A DNA stretch of 64,000 nt. Source: Microglena sp. YARC. Taxonomy: Eukaryota; Chlorophyta; Chlorophyceae; Chlamydomonadales; Chlamydomonadaceae. This document shows, piece by piece, positions 1-17,559 of this stretch. A model generated the notes under the pieces. It was not told the DNA's origin and ran no database searches. It saw only the letters and a program-made list of their open reading frames with translations. A program made the translations under genes and the position numbers. The DNA is taken from contig CM039462.1 of assembly GCA_022414725.1 (NCBI GenBank), positions 92,276,261 through 92,340,260 of the forward strand. The letters are read 5' to 3'. Numbering within the stretch: the stretch's first letter is position 1; every line of letters starts with the position of its first letter.

Positions 1-439
1 GTGGTATGTCGGCATTATCGGTACATATGATATATGTAGGGGTACCAGGCACCAAGTGAAGTAGTATACCATCCATATCGGGACGGAGGAGGTGCTCGGG
101 ATGGTTGTCAATAATCGCTCCTCATCCCGGGATATATACATCGGCATTGTATTTATCTGGCGGAGGTGCCTGTCAGTGATCAACCCGACAGGACTATGAT
201 CGGACTACTACAAGTTCACTTCCGGTTGTGGCATGGTCGGATGTCACATTCGGTTTCAGGTTCAGTTTCGGGTTCAGAGTGCAGGTTCGGGTACGGGTTC
301 GGGTGTGGAAGGACGGGGGAGGCCGTAATCGGTTAGGCAAGGAGTGGTGCATATGTGAGAGCAGTTTTGGTAGCCTCAAAAGTGGCGGTATGGGCATTAG
401 TCCATTAGAATCGGTTGGAGGAGGCTGTGATGAGAGTTG
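1..439. other. Unassigned flank of the retroelement relict
   Basis: No gene recognised. The stretch lies beyond the minus-strand reverse transcriptase fragment that starts at about 691 and may be the decayed downstream part of that element. Short frames are broken by stops, and positions 236-305 are a GGTTC/GGGTTC-rich simple tract. Confidence 0.3.
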
Positions 440-975
440 TCAACGGTGCCACAAGGCTAGAATATCCTTTGATATACGTCCGGAAATAGGTTGAAAGTCC
501 AAGGAAGGATCGGAGGTTGGCAACGGTTTTCGGCTTTCGGTTTTCGGTGGCCAGGATATTATTGTATCGGTTTGGGAGGGATCCATCTTGAGGTGTCCAT
601 TTCCAACAATATGACCTAGGAATTTCATTTCGGATGTGAAATTCGCATTCGTGGAGTCTGCAATAGAGTTTCTCCTTTCAGAGGCTATCAAACACCAGTC
701 GGAGGTATTTCAATGGGTCAGCCGGGAGTTTTGAAAATATCAGAATATCATTGAGGAATATAACCACGATATCATCAAGATGGTCCCTGAAAATTCGGTT
801 CATAAGGGCTTGAAATTCGGATAGCCCGTTACAGATGCTCATGGGTAGGACCATATATTCTAAGTGACCTATCGGTTTGTTGAGAGCGGTTGTCGGAAGG
901 TCGGATGGAAGGATTCTCATTATGAGGAACCACTTGTAGATCGGCATCGGTTTAGGTATCGGCATCGGTATCGGT
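440..975 (-). pseudogene. Ty3/gypsy-like reverse transcriptase fragment (left arm)
   Basis: Read on the minus strand this encodes the second half of a Ty3/gypsy reverse transcriptase. It starts with a palm segment (FQALMNRIFRDHLDD) and ends with the connection to RNase H (FLGHIVGNGHLKMDPS). The catalytic box reads FLND where the family has Y/FxDD, so the first aspartate is lost. The frame shifts near 690 and is interrupted after the thumb region. It is the inverted counterpart of the plus-strand copy at 4460-4825. A relict, not a working enzyme. Confidence 0.8.
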
Positions 976-1000
976 ATCGCATTGGTATCGGCATCGACAT

Positions 1001-1056
<56 letters not shown>

Positions 1057-1660
1057 GGTACTGTGTCAGGCGGGGTGGGCCGGTTGCCGACTGGGGAGGC
1101 AGAGTCGGTTGCTGAGTCGGCACAGTGTCAGCCACAGTGGATGGTCCGGCACCATGAAGTGATGAAGGTGTTCAGGTTCGGTGTCCGCACTGTTGCGGGT
1201 CATGCGTGGGGGCATGTCGGAGTCAGTGTTGTCGGTGTTATCAGTTCTGTCTGTCTGGGACAGATTAGAGAACGGATTGGATGGGTCGGTGGATCGGTGT
1301 TGGGTGCCACGCAGTGCCGGTGGCGGTTTGGTTACTGTTCGCGTGCCTGTTCTTTTCAGACTGTCAGAGGTAAGGAAAATAAAGGCCGGTTAATGACGGG
1401 ATTGTCGGGGAGGGTCGGTGGTGTTCGGGAGCAGCAGTGTTTGAGAGGATCGGATGGTTGTGAACGGTACCTGCTCCAATAGTCTCATTCTGAGGAAATG
1501 AGCAGTAGAAATTTCGGAAAGGTAGCCGGGCACGGGTGACTGAGATTGTCGGGAGTACAGACAGTGGCAGGTTGGGTAATCGGGCGTGTCTGTGGGGTCG
1601 TTCGGTTGCGGATTTAGGTAGCCTGGCCGACCACCGACACAGACGACCGACCCCCGACTC
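560..1660 (-). mobile_element. Left arm of inverted gypsy-type retroelement
   Basis: Reverse-complement similarity with 2205-4825 is visible in several blocks: 1230-1620 with 2207-2600, 1050-1230 with about 2890-3080, and 590-975 with 4460-4820. The left arm lacks the right arm's 2600-2885 and 3080-4320 sequence, including the protease region, and carries a 48-base G run at that junction. The two arms face each other around a satellite-like centre (1620-1990). Confidence 0.7.
1002..1049 (+). repeat. 48-base poly-G tract
   Basis: Uninterrupted run of 48 G residues exactly at the junction where the left retroelement arm has lost protease/RT sequence. The right arm has only a short C run at the matching place (about 3070-3081). 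It could be slippage or an assembly artefact. Confidence 0.85.
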
Positions 1661-1860
1661 CCGACCAGCTACCACACACCGACTACCGACCAGCTGACAC
1701 CGACACTGCTACTCATCACACATCACACACCGACTACCGACCAGCTACCACATACTGCTACCGACCAGCCACCGACCAGCTACCGACATTGCTACCGACA
1801 CTACCGACACTGCTACCACCCGACTACCGACTACCGACCACCTACCGATTCCGATTCCGA
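1620..1860 (+). repeat. CCGACYACCGACCAGCTAC simple satellite
   Basis: Irregular short tandem repeat built from ACCGAC, ACTACCGAC and CAGCTACCGAC words, at the centre of the inverted retroelement arms. No coding frame of interest. Confidence 0.7.
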
Positions 1861-2000
1861 TTAGTATATAAACCGAAGCCTAACTCCTGGAGGTCAGTCT
1901 ATGCGCACTGAGTATACTTAGGGTATATCGAGGATCACATCCCCCTCCAGGACTAACTGGAGTTATTCAGTATTATTCCCGTCCACCGACGCCGACACCT
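1861..2000 (+). promoter_or_regulatory. Possible retroelement LTR/promoter with TATA-like box
   Basis: A TATATAAA box at about 1865-1872 is followed by a short non-repetitive stretch containing the complementary words CTCCTGGAGG and CCTCCAGGAC. It sits just upstream of the plus-strand arm and could be the element's promoter or LTR remnant. No second LTR copy was found. Confidence 0.3.
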
Positions 2001-3119
2001 ACAAGTGGTTTCTGGAGCCGAGGTTAAAGCCTTGGAGCTGGGGCTCCCTACCGATTATCCGATTCATCCTGCAGTTTTTTTTTGCTTCGTCAAAGATTCC
2101 GGCTTTTGCACACCTTCGAGTACTCCAGGGTGTATTCCGTGTACGCCACTGCATGCCGTTAGCACCGATTCCCGCCCCCCAGTTCCTTGTTGCTTACACC
2201 CATGGACCTAAATCCGCAACCGAACGACCCCACAGACACGCCCGATTACCCACCCTGCCACTCTCTGTACTCCCGACAATCTCAGACACCCGTGCCCGGC
2301 TACCTTTCCGAAATCTCTACTGCTCATTTCCTCAGAATGAGACTATTGGAGCAGGTACCGTTCACAACAATCCGATCCTCTCAAACACTGCTGCTCCCGA
2401 ACACCACCGACCCTCCCCGACAATCCCGTCATTAACCGGCCTTTCTTTTCCTTACCTCTGACAGTCTGAAAAGAACAGGCACGCGAACAGTAACCAAACC
2501 GCCACCGGCACTGCGTGGCACCCAACACCGATCCACCGACCCATCCAATCCGTTCTCTAATCTGTCCCAGACAGACAGAACTGATAACACCGACAACACT
2601 GGTACGTGAATTCTCTCGGGCCGAATTGTTCACACCGCCTTCGTGAATCTCCTAGCTCGAATTTGCTTATCTGGCCCTCGTAATTTTTCTCCTGCCTCAA
2701 ATCAGTTCACCTTGCCTTCGTGATTCCTCTGGTGCCGAATTGTTCACTTCACCAGTAGGCCCTCGTGAAATTCATCTTCCACACATCGACGGATATAGTG
2801 ATATCCCCGACTGATTTCCATTCCACTCCTGGCCTGCTGCCTTCCCCCGATCTCTTAAATCTGACTAACAGATCTATCACATTCCGACTCAACAGACTCC
2901 GACATGCCCCCACGCATGACCCGCAACAGTGCGGACACCGAACCTGAACACCTTCATCACTTCATGGTGCCGGACCATCCACTGTGGCTGACACTGTGCG
3001 ACTCAGCAACCGACTCTGCCTCCCCAGTCGGCAACCGGCCCACCCCCGCCTGACTCAGTACCAACTGTGCCCCCCCCCCCCGGCAACCGGCCCACCTACG
3101 CCTGGGACTGTCCCCAAAC

Positions 3120-3305
3120 CGACCCCAAACCGACCCATCCGAGCCACCCGACCCATAACCGACCCAACCGACCCATCCGACCCAACCGACCCATCCGACC
3201 CAACCGACCCAACCGACCTATCTGTCCGACCCAACCGACCCTAAACCGACCCAACCGACCCAAAAACGACCCATCCGACCTATTCGACCTAAAACTGACC
3301 CATCC
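3120..3305 (+). repeat. CCGACCCAA / CCGACCCAT simple tract
   Basis: Low-complexity run of ACCGACCCA-type words inside the right retroelement arm. It accounts for the proline/arginine/asparagine-rich frames on both strands, which are not regarded as genes. Confidence 0.7.
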
Positions 3306-3359
3306 GACCAACACTGGCTAGTCCATGCTTGGACAATTACAATCCCCCTGGCTAATGTT

Positions 3360-3626
3360 TATTCCGACCTCTTGACAGATGCTGAAGTCTCCATTTTAGG
3401 TAACACTGGTGCAACCCATAATTTTGGCACCCTCCGTATGGCCCAGCGGATAGGACTCCCCATTACATCATATCCCCTACCTTCTGTCTCCCTTGCAGGC
3501 AGTCCACAGACCATACCGATAATTGGTCATGCCATTGCAAAACTCCAACTTGGTAATTTCACACCGTCCACAACATTTAACCCCATCTTAGGTAATCAAT
3601 TCCTTCGCCAACCCGTATTGACATGA
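3360..3626 (+). pseudogene. Retropepsin-like protease fragment
   Basis: The frame contains ILGNTGATHNF, matching the active-site region of Ty3/gypsy aspartic proteases (usually L-D-S/T-GATHNF), followed by a hydrophobic flap-like segment and ILGNQFL. The catalytic aspartate appears replaced by asparagine, so it would be inactive. It precedes the RT fragments in the usual gypsy order. Confidence 0.65.
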
Positions 3627-3816
3627 GTGCACAGACATTATCACTTCGTCACCAAACTAGCTTCGACTTCACAGTATCCTCCGTTTCAAAAACCCGATTT
3701 GACTCTGGTTCAGCTGTCATGCAACACGCACTTGCCCAATTCTTGGCATCCTTTCCCTCATCCGACACACTGCAAATGATCACCGCCAAGGGCGCCCGTA
3801 AACTAATCCGCCAAGG

Positions 3817-4203
3817 ATGCGGTTCCTTTCCTTTTTTGAACAATCACAACCACCTATCAGTTTAGGACCACAACCTGACCACACATCCGACCACCGCCCC
3901 CAATCTGGCACAATCCAATGTGACATACCGTCTCAGACTGTCCATGTAACACTCAATAATTTGACTGCTGAGACTAAACCAACGGAACATGCCCTAGCTG
4001 CAGCTCTCCATACTCTTACCGACTCTTACACTGACATTTTCACCGCAGTCCCTGGTTTACCCCCTTTTCGTGACCAGATTGATGAACTCATTCCTCTCCA
4101 ACCGAACATACCGAACATACCGTACCGAAACTGTTACCGCATGAGTCCAATAGAAATGTCTGCAGTCAAGACAACCGTTACCGATGTCCTGTCCAAAGGA
4201 TAG
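3817..4203 (+). pseudogene. Reverse transcriptase N-terminal fragment
   Basis: The frame ends with PGLPPFRDQIDELIPLQPN, then a YR-NCYRMSP-like segment and VLSKG. This matches the start of gypsy reverse transcriptases (GLPP..DH.I.L...P..YR..). A stop after LSKG separates it from the next segment (SPFGSPVQFIP, 4212-4320), which continues the family motif. Confidence 0.7.
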
Positions 4204-4204
4204 A

Positions 4205-4730
4205 TCTGACCTAGTTTATCTCCATTTGGCTCCCCCGTGCAGTTCATACCAACACCTGATGGTTCCTTCCGTCTGTGCATCAACTACCGGCCAGTACATG
4301 CACTCAAAATCCGAAAACCGATACTGATACCGATGCCGATACTAATCCCGATGCCGATGCCGATACCAATGCCGATACTGATACCGATGCCGATACTAAT
4401 CCCGATGCCGATGCCGATACCAATGCCGATGCCGATACCGATACCGATACCTACACCGATGCGATCTACAAGTGGTTCCTCATAATGAGAATCCTTCCAT
4501 CCGACCTTCCGACAACCGCTCTCAACAAACCGATAGGTCACTTCGAATATATGGTCCTACCCATGAGCATCTGTAACGGGCCATCCGAATTTCAAGCCCT
4601 TATGAACCGAATTTTCAGGGACCATCTTGATGATATCATGGTTATATTCCTCGATGATATTCTGATATTTTCAAAACTCCCGGCTGACCCACTGAAACAC
4701 CTCCGACTGGTGTTTGACAGCCTCTGAAAG
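4205..4730 (+). pseudogene. Reverse transcriptase fingers/palm with internal repeat expansion
   Basis: The first part carries SPFGSPVQF...DGSFRLCINYR, the fingers motif of gypsy reverse transcriptases. The last part carries the palm with an FLDD catalytic box and the DILIF motif. The stretch normally holding the first catalytic aspartate (motif A) is replaced by CCGATG/CCGATA repeats (4320-4460), and the frame shifts across it. Non-functional. It pairs in inverted orientation with 590-975. Confidence 0.8.
4320..4460 (+). repeat. CCGATR hexanucleotide expansion inside RT
   Basis: About 20 copies of CCGATG/CCGATA/CTGATA words replace the middle of the reverse transcriptase. A shorter version (948-1000, opposite strand) lies in the left arm next to its poly-G run. 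Confidence 0.8.
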
Positions 4731-4825
4731 GAGAAACTCTATTGCAGACTCCACAAATGCTAATTTCTTACATCCGAAATGAAATACCTTGGTCATATTG
4801 TTGGAAATGGACACCTCAAGATAGT

Positions 4826-5640
4826 GGGGGGCGGAGGTTATTAGGCAAGTGATTGAGTGATCGAGTGGTTGGTTGGTCGAGAAAGGGCAGCAGGTTGTGG
4901 AATGGAAAACCTGCCTGTTGTGCGGCTGGCGGTCAATGTAGATCTGGCCCTGTAGGAGGGGGCAGAGGTGTTTGGGTGAGTGATTGAGTGACATATTGGT
5001 TAGTTGGATGGTTGAGAAAGGGCAGCTGGTTGATGGGAGAGAACACCTGCATGTTGTGCAGCTGGAGGTCAACGCAGATCTGGCCCAGTAGGTAGGGGGC
5101 GAAGGCGTTTAGGCGAGTGCTTGAGTGACCAAGTGGTTGGTTGGTTGGTTAAGAAAGGGCAGCAGGTTGATGGAAGGGTACACCTGCATGTTTTGCTGCT
5201 GGTGGTAAATGCAGGTCAGACCCTGTAAGTGGGGGGCAGAGGTGTTTGGGTGAGTGATCGAGTTATTGGTTGGCGGAGGGAGGGCAGCACGTTGATGGGA
5301 GGGTACACCTGCATGTTTCGCAGCTGGTAGAAAATGTAGATCTGACCCTGTAGGTGGGGGGCGGAGGTGTATAGGTGAGTGATTGAGTGATCGAGTGGTT
5401 GGTTGGTTGGCTGACGGAGGGAAGCAGGTTGATGGGAGAGAACACCTGCCCGTTGTGTGGCTGGTAGAAAATGTAGATCTGACCCGGTAGGTAGGGGCCG
5501 AGGTGTTTAGGCAAGTGCTTGAGTGATTGAGTGGTTGGTTGGTTGAGAAAAGGCAGCAGGTTGAATGGAGAGAACTCCTGCCTGTCGTGTAGCTGGCGGG
5601 CAATGTAGATCTGACCCTGTAGATGGGGGGCGGAGGTGTT
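4826..5640 (-). repeat. Six-copy tandem array of truncated V-ATPase B exon
   Basis: Period 125-137 bp. On the minus strand each unit has a pyrimidine tract, an acceptor-like site and then a frame resembling GQIYIDRQPHNRQVF, the peptide that follows GYITE in V-ATPase subunit B. Exon starts fall at about 5616, 5484, 5347, 5222, 5085 and 4949; those at 5616, 5347, 5222 and 4949 keep CAG. Every unit loses homology after the LPSLS equivalent, before the conserved RLMKSAIG. They are decayed partial exon copies rather than alternative exons. Confidence 0.8.
5540..5616 (-). CDS. V-ATPase subunit B, candidate exon 10 (array copy nearest exon 9)
   Basis: Phase 0 like the end of exon 9. It reads GQIYIARQLHDRQEF and then NLLPF, against the conserved [26 protein letters not shown]. 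The acceptor CTACAG is intact but the conserved continuation is missing and no donor is convincing. It may be a decoy copy, with the true exon outside the window. Confidence 0.4.
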
Positions 5641-6310
5641 AGGGTGAGTGTTGTTCGCGACCTGCTGAATGTACCTAGTTAGGATTAGCAGGGAGTCCAC
5701 TACCGCTTGCACTTGCCGCTCATCGGTGAGATCTGGCACAGGAGTTTGCATCACTGCGTTACCCTCGGGGAGGTTTATTTGCAGTGCCCTTGCGTATAGC
5801 AGAGCGTAGAGAGCACACTTCGTGGTTTCTTTAGGGCTGCAGTGTGTAGGGAGCACACTTTGTGGATTATCAATGGCTGCAGTTGTAGGTCATCACTACT
5901 TTGGCCACCTCCACCTCGCCTCCAGTGTTTGCCGCTAATGCATTAAACACCCAAGACCCACCCAGAGCAAAGCCCTCTAGCAGTAGTGATGAGAGTAGTG
6001 AGGGGGACGGCAGTTCAGGAAACGGTAGCAGCCCTGGCCCACACCAAGACCTGAACACCAACAATAACAAATGGGGGGGCACAGGGGGGACGCCGGTGGT
6101 TCACCTAATGATCCAAGTAGTTGTTCATCAGGAGAGGGAAATGGTAATGAGGATGAGGGCGATGGGGCAGACCAATCAGAAGATGCCAACCCCAACTCCA
6201 ACCCCAACTCAGACTCGGATCCTGACCATGACACGTAGTGTCACCTCACATGGATCCCTCCGCCCAACTTCCACCGGGGAATTAGGAGGACGGGTCTATA
6301 CAGTGGTGTG
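5641..6310. other. Inserted sequence in V-ATPase intron 9 with broken acidic Ser-rich frame
   Basis: On the minus strand 5641-5856 is open and reads plausibly as protein (YALLYARALQINLPEG), but no family is recognised. On the plus strand 5901-6238 encodes a Ser/Gly/Asp-rich segment that shifts frame at a G run near 6077 and continues as an acidic Asn/Asp-rich tail to a stop at 6238. It is probably a fragment of a transposon or hypothetical gene. Confidence 0.35.
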
Positions 6311-6317
6311 GGGGGAA

Positions 6318-6427
6318 GCTGGTACCCACAAATCCAGTACCCACAAGCCAGATCTTCTCGGGTTTAGGGTTTAGGGTTTAGGTTATAGGAGATCTGGCTT
6401 GTGGGTACTGGCTTTGTGGGTACTAGC
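6318..6427. repeat. 38-bp inverted repeat with telomeric repeat in the loop
   Basis: The arms 6318-6355 and 6390-6427 match at 36 of 38 positions in inverted orientation. The 34-base loop contains three TTTAGGG units (6363-6383). A transcript or single strand would fold into a long hairpin displaying the telomeric tract. Confidence 0.85.
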
Positions 6428-6497
6428 ATCCCCCCTCCATATAGGGATGACAGTATTAGGAGAGGGGTCATGGGCTCAAATAAACAACCCCATTTAT

Positions 6498-6590
6498 GAA
6501 TATTTCCAACCTACGTAATGTAGCCTGTCAGATCAGGAATGGGATGCGTGATGTCTTTAGGCATGGACAGGATGGGCAGCTGGGTAATAA
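6498..6590 (-). pseudogene. Partial copy of V-ATPase B exon 9 and its donor
   Basis: Nearly identical to the 3' part of exon 9 (about 6618-6712), with a 3-base deletion in the MPNDD codons and a base change at the donor. It lies directly downstream of the real exon on the minus strand. One of many exon-edge copies in this gene. Confidence 0.75.
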
Positions 6591-6611
6591 AATAAAAAAA
6601 CTTGCGATTCA

Positions 6612-14480
<7,869 letters not shown>

Positions 14481-15035
14481 TTTGCAGTGCAAGAATATGG
14501 GAATTTATTGATTGGGGCGGGAACGCATGTTTGATGACGCCAGAGCCGGCTGGAGGGTACACCGGTCGGGGGGCCGGTCCAGCTACCGCTGACACACCGG
14601 TGAGAGTCAAGAGTCGTTCAACCTGCGCATATTAATAGTACTACCCAAGTACCAAAAGGATTAATTTATGTATTAATATAGTATTAAGTTATGTACCGGT
14701 ATGGAAGGGGGGATGCTTCAAGGTAGGGTGTGCTGGGACTTCCTGGATGACCTCCAGCGGATGATTTGGAATCGACAGTTGTACCTTGTATCAAGCAAAA
14801 AATACGACAATTCTCCCGGAATTCCCAGAATTGTCGGAATATCAGGCAAAAATTGAGGTTCGAATTATGCCCTACGAGTCTGCATCCTGTTTCAAAAAAT
14901 CGAATTATATTATTTAGATATTATCCGCTGAATTGCTATCATCATAAGAGCTTCCCAACACTCACAAGTACACTTTCCCAAACCCTAAACCCAACACGAA
15001 TATGAGGGCTGTCAAATAATAATAAAAGAGACACT
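14481..15035. other. Region upstream of V-ATPase B, no gene seen
   Basis: Should contain the minus-strand promoter of the subunit B gene. AT-rich around 14630-14690 (ATTAATA words). No clear TATA box or other element could be fixed. A CCCTAAACCC word occurs near 14980 but is too short to call telomeric. Confidence 0.3.
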
Positions 15036-15039
15036 TTGA

Positions 15040-15215
15040 TCTGAATGCCAAGTCATAAATTGATGTCGGAGCGGCCGAGTCAGACGTGACTCGGCCAGAG
15101 TTGAGTTGAGTTAGTTGTGCACGTCAGACTGTAAAAGATTTATCAGTCACGACTTTGCGTTTGAGATCATTCTTTTGAAGCAACAGTTTGAGAAGTCGAA
15201 AGAAAAAACACCCTC
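15040..15215. repeat. Outer arm of the large inverted repeat (left)
   Basis: Matches 31090-31260 in inverted orientation, sharing CATAAATTGATGTCGGAGCG, the GAGTTGAGTTAGTTG block, GTAAAAGATTTATCAGTCAC and GAAAGAAAAAACAC. Probably an end of the DIRS/Kangaroo-like element. Confidence 0.8.
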
Positions 15216-15282
15216 CCACCCTTTCCCAAGGTGTCGTCAACGTCACCAACAATCTAGACAAGCCAAGCAAAAAAACTACTAC

Positions 15283-15848
15283 TACCGTATGCGCCTTAAA
15301 TATTGGCAAGATTAAGTATTGGCAAATGTCATTTCCCCCCTAAAAGTGGGCCTCAGAAAAGCATGGCAATACTAACTTGGCAAAGGGATCTATGGCTTTG
15401 AATGTCTCAAGCTCGGACTTAAAATCCAGTTAGCAAAGGGTCTTATGTTATTGTTACATTTCCTTGTTACATGTTCACCAAGTAGTCTGCCCAAGCTTGC
15501 TGTAAAACTATGTAACACTTCAAAGCAGGAACATTAAACTTGCTAGGGCTTAGTAGCCAGACCGGTATATGGCTCCAGACAGCCAAATTGCTGGCTGGAG
15601 CCATGTAACCAAGGTCAAGGTCAAGTACATGTTCACAAAGTAGTCTGCCCAAGCTTGCTGAAAATAAATCCATGTTGCAATTCATATCAGGAACATTTAA
15701 CTTGCTGGGGCTTAGTAGACCGAGTACCATGGTAACCGTAACTTGGCAAAGGCCAAGTACCTGGAGTGGTCTCAAGCTGGACCCCTAATCCGGTTTGGCA
15801 AAGGGTCGTTTGCCAAACCGTTTGCCAATACTTAAGGCGCATACGGTA
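15283..15848. mobile_element. Non-autonomous TIR element, TACCGTATGCGCC ends
   Basis: A 566-bp element with ~27-bp terminal inverted repeats (TACCGTATGCGCCTTAARTA then TTGGCAA). ACT flanks both sides as a possible 3-bp target duplication. It contains two internal copies of a GTTCACMAAGTAGTCTGCCC block and no transposase. An element at 49719-50536 has related ends. Confidence 0.75.
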
Positions 15849-15935
15849 CTCCAAAACGTACCAACTAAAGTCATAGTCCGACCCTACAGACTAACTTGCC
15901 TCCACTAGCATCCTATAAAACGGAGTTGCAAAAAT

Positions 15936-16535
15936 TCAACTCCTGCTCTTGACCCTCCTAGAGTTCTTGCCAAGACGGGTGTCCAAATACCTCCACAAAA
16001 TCTTAGGGCTCTTCACATGCCCTTGTAGAGATGCCCCAACCAGCCCACAAGTGGCATATGCATGCTGCATGGATCCCCGGTGAAAACTGTGACTAGTCTC
16101 TCCCTCATCCTGTCCCATAGAATCCAAGCGCCGCTCCAACATGTGTGTAAAAGCTGAGGAGCTGTACGGCACCTCACTGAAGGAGCGCTTGTTGGGAGCC
16201 ATGGGTCGAAAGATGAAATCAGTCACCCCATGCCCTGCCACATAACAGTGATACAGGAAAACCTCTAACCGACTTCGCAAGTCCAGCTCGATTTGACCCC
16301 CATAAGACATAGCAGTTGGGTCTTGATGAATCCTTGATCGCTTATTAGTCCTCGTCCCACGAGTAGCTAGTATCACCAAAGGGTCAGGCAACCTAGCTCC
16401 GGATATGTACCCTCGAGGAAACACAGCACGGTGGTTGCCATCATGCAAATCTAGCAGACTCAAGTGCCCTCCATTGCCGGTAGAATTTATCCTGCCTTTG
16501 CTGTTCCTTAATCCTCTGCCCGATTGCCTCGGCAA
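15936..16535 (-). CDS. Tyrosine recombinase-like protein (retroelement integrase), partial
   Basis: About 200 residues. The C-terminal half has the layout of the tyrosine recombinases of DIRS-type retroelements and Cryptons. SAFTHMLERRLDSMGQDEGE is followed by TSHSFHRGSMQHAYATCGLV, then GHVKSPKILWRYLD with the expected catalytic Tyr. The H-x-x-R box reads HSFH-R, so the arginine is displaced or mutated. It is divergently oriented to the gag/RT frames that begin 1.3 kb away. As I recall, an inverted recombinase gene is reported for the Kangaroo element of Volvox. The N-terminus looks frameshifted near 16480, where the right copy stays open in another frame. Confidence 0.65.
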   Translation of the reverse strand: MPRQSGRGLRNSKGRINSTGNGGHLSLLDLHDGNHRAVFPRGYISGARLPDPLVILATRGTRTNKRSRIHQDPTAMSYGGQIELDLRSRLEVFLYHCYVAGHGVTDFIFRPMAPNKRSFSEVPYSSSAFTHMLERRLDSMGQDEGETSHSFHRGSMQHAYATCGLVGASLQGHVKSPKILWRYLDTRLGKNSRRVKSRS

Positions 16536-16844
16536 ATCTCGTACCAGTCCATCTCAATCCTAACCTCGTTGCTTACGTCAGCTGCATAACGAAAGTTCTA
16601 GATCCCGGCCACGTCATTGTCTAGATCTCGGCCACGTCATCACCCGAATCTCAATCCTAACCTCCGTCACTCGACTTCAGCTACTCAGCTTCCGACAGTT
16701 CGCTGCGCCCTCCCGGCGCAGTTCAAACCCGCGTAGCTCTTGCCACCAGGCAATGACAGGTAGCGCACCTTGCGAAGGACTTCCGATTCCGGACCTACCC
16801 ACCGGTTTGTACTACCTACAGAGCTTAATGTGTCGGATAGTACA

Positions 16845-17490
16845 GACTAGGCAGCCGCTATGCCCATGATCGGGACGGCTGAACCTAGATACTCAAATGA
16901 TTATGACTAGATAGCCGCTATGCCCGTTCCTGGGGACGGCCAAGCCTAGAATTCAAGTCATCATAGGCTAAGCAGCCGCTCTGCCCTATTCTTGGGACGG
17001 TGGGGCCTAAAAACGCAGGTAACAAGCTGGATAGCCGCTATGCCCGTTACTGGGACGGCTAAGCCTACAGCTGCAAATAATACAGGCTGGACAGCCGCTA
17101 TGCCCTGTTATTGGGACGGCTGAGCCTACAAACATAAATGATGATGACTAGGTAGCCGCTATGCCCATTATCGGGACGGCTGAACCTAGAAACACAAATG
17201 ATGCTAACTAGGTAGCCGCTATGCCTCGTTTTGGGGACGGCTAAGCCTAGAATTGAATCAGGCCAAACAGCCGCTCTGCCCTATTATTGGGACGGTTGAG
17301 CCTAGAATTGCAAGCATTAAGGTTGGACACCCGCTATGCCCGTTACTAGGACGGCAGCCTACAATTGCAAACAACATAGGCTGAATAGCCGCTATGCCCG
17401 GTTATTGGGACGGCTAAGCCTAGAAACGCAAATAATACAGGCTAGGCAGCCGCTATGCCCATTACCAGGACGGCAGAACCTAAATACACA
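16845..17490. repeat. 11-unit, ~60-bp hairpin array (left copy)
   Basis: Each unit is an imperfect palindrome: TAGGCT..AGCCGCTATGCCC, a short loop, then GGGACGGCT.AGCCTA. Units 3 and 8 have CTCTGCCC instead of CTATGCCC. It lies between the divergent recombinase and gag frames, so a role in element expression or strand transfer is possible. The same 11 units occur at 28145-28800. Confidence 0.9.
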
Positions 17491-17559
17491 TTTGATAATG
17501 TCCATCTTACTCACTTGCCAATCACTTTCTGACCCCTACTTTAGGGGGAAACGGCTCTA

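Larger units (their letters stand above)
2205..4825 (+). mobile_element. Right arm of inverted gypsy-type retroelement
   Basis: The longer of two inverted arms. In order it holds a proline/threonine-rich region, a GACC-word simple tract (3120-3305), a protease-like segment, the reverse transcriptase fingers, a hexanucleotide expansion and the reverse transcriptase palm. It ends abruptly at about 4825 against the array of V-ATPase exon copies, so it probably interrupted that gene's 3' part. No integrase or RNase H is recognisable. Confidence 0.7.

Noticed and set aside
14975..14995. Second interstitial telomeric tract (CCCTAAACCC)
   Set aside because: Less than two units; expected by chance.
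16845..17490. CRISPR-like array (regular ~60-bp units)
   Set aside because: Units are similar over their full length with no unique spacers, a eukaryotic context and no cas genes; it is a tandem hairpin repeat.
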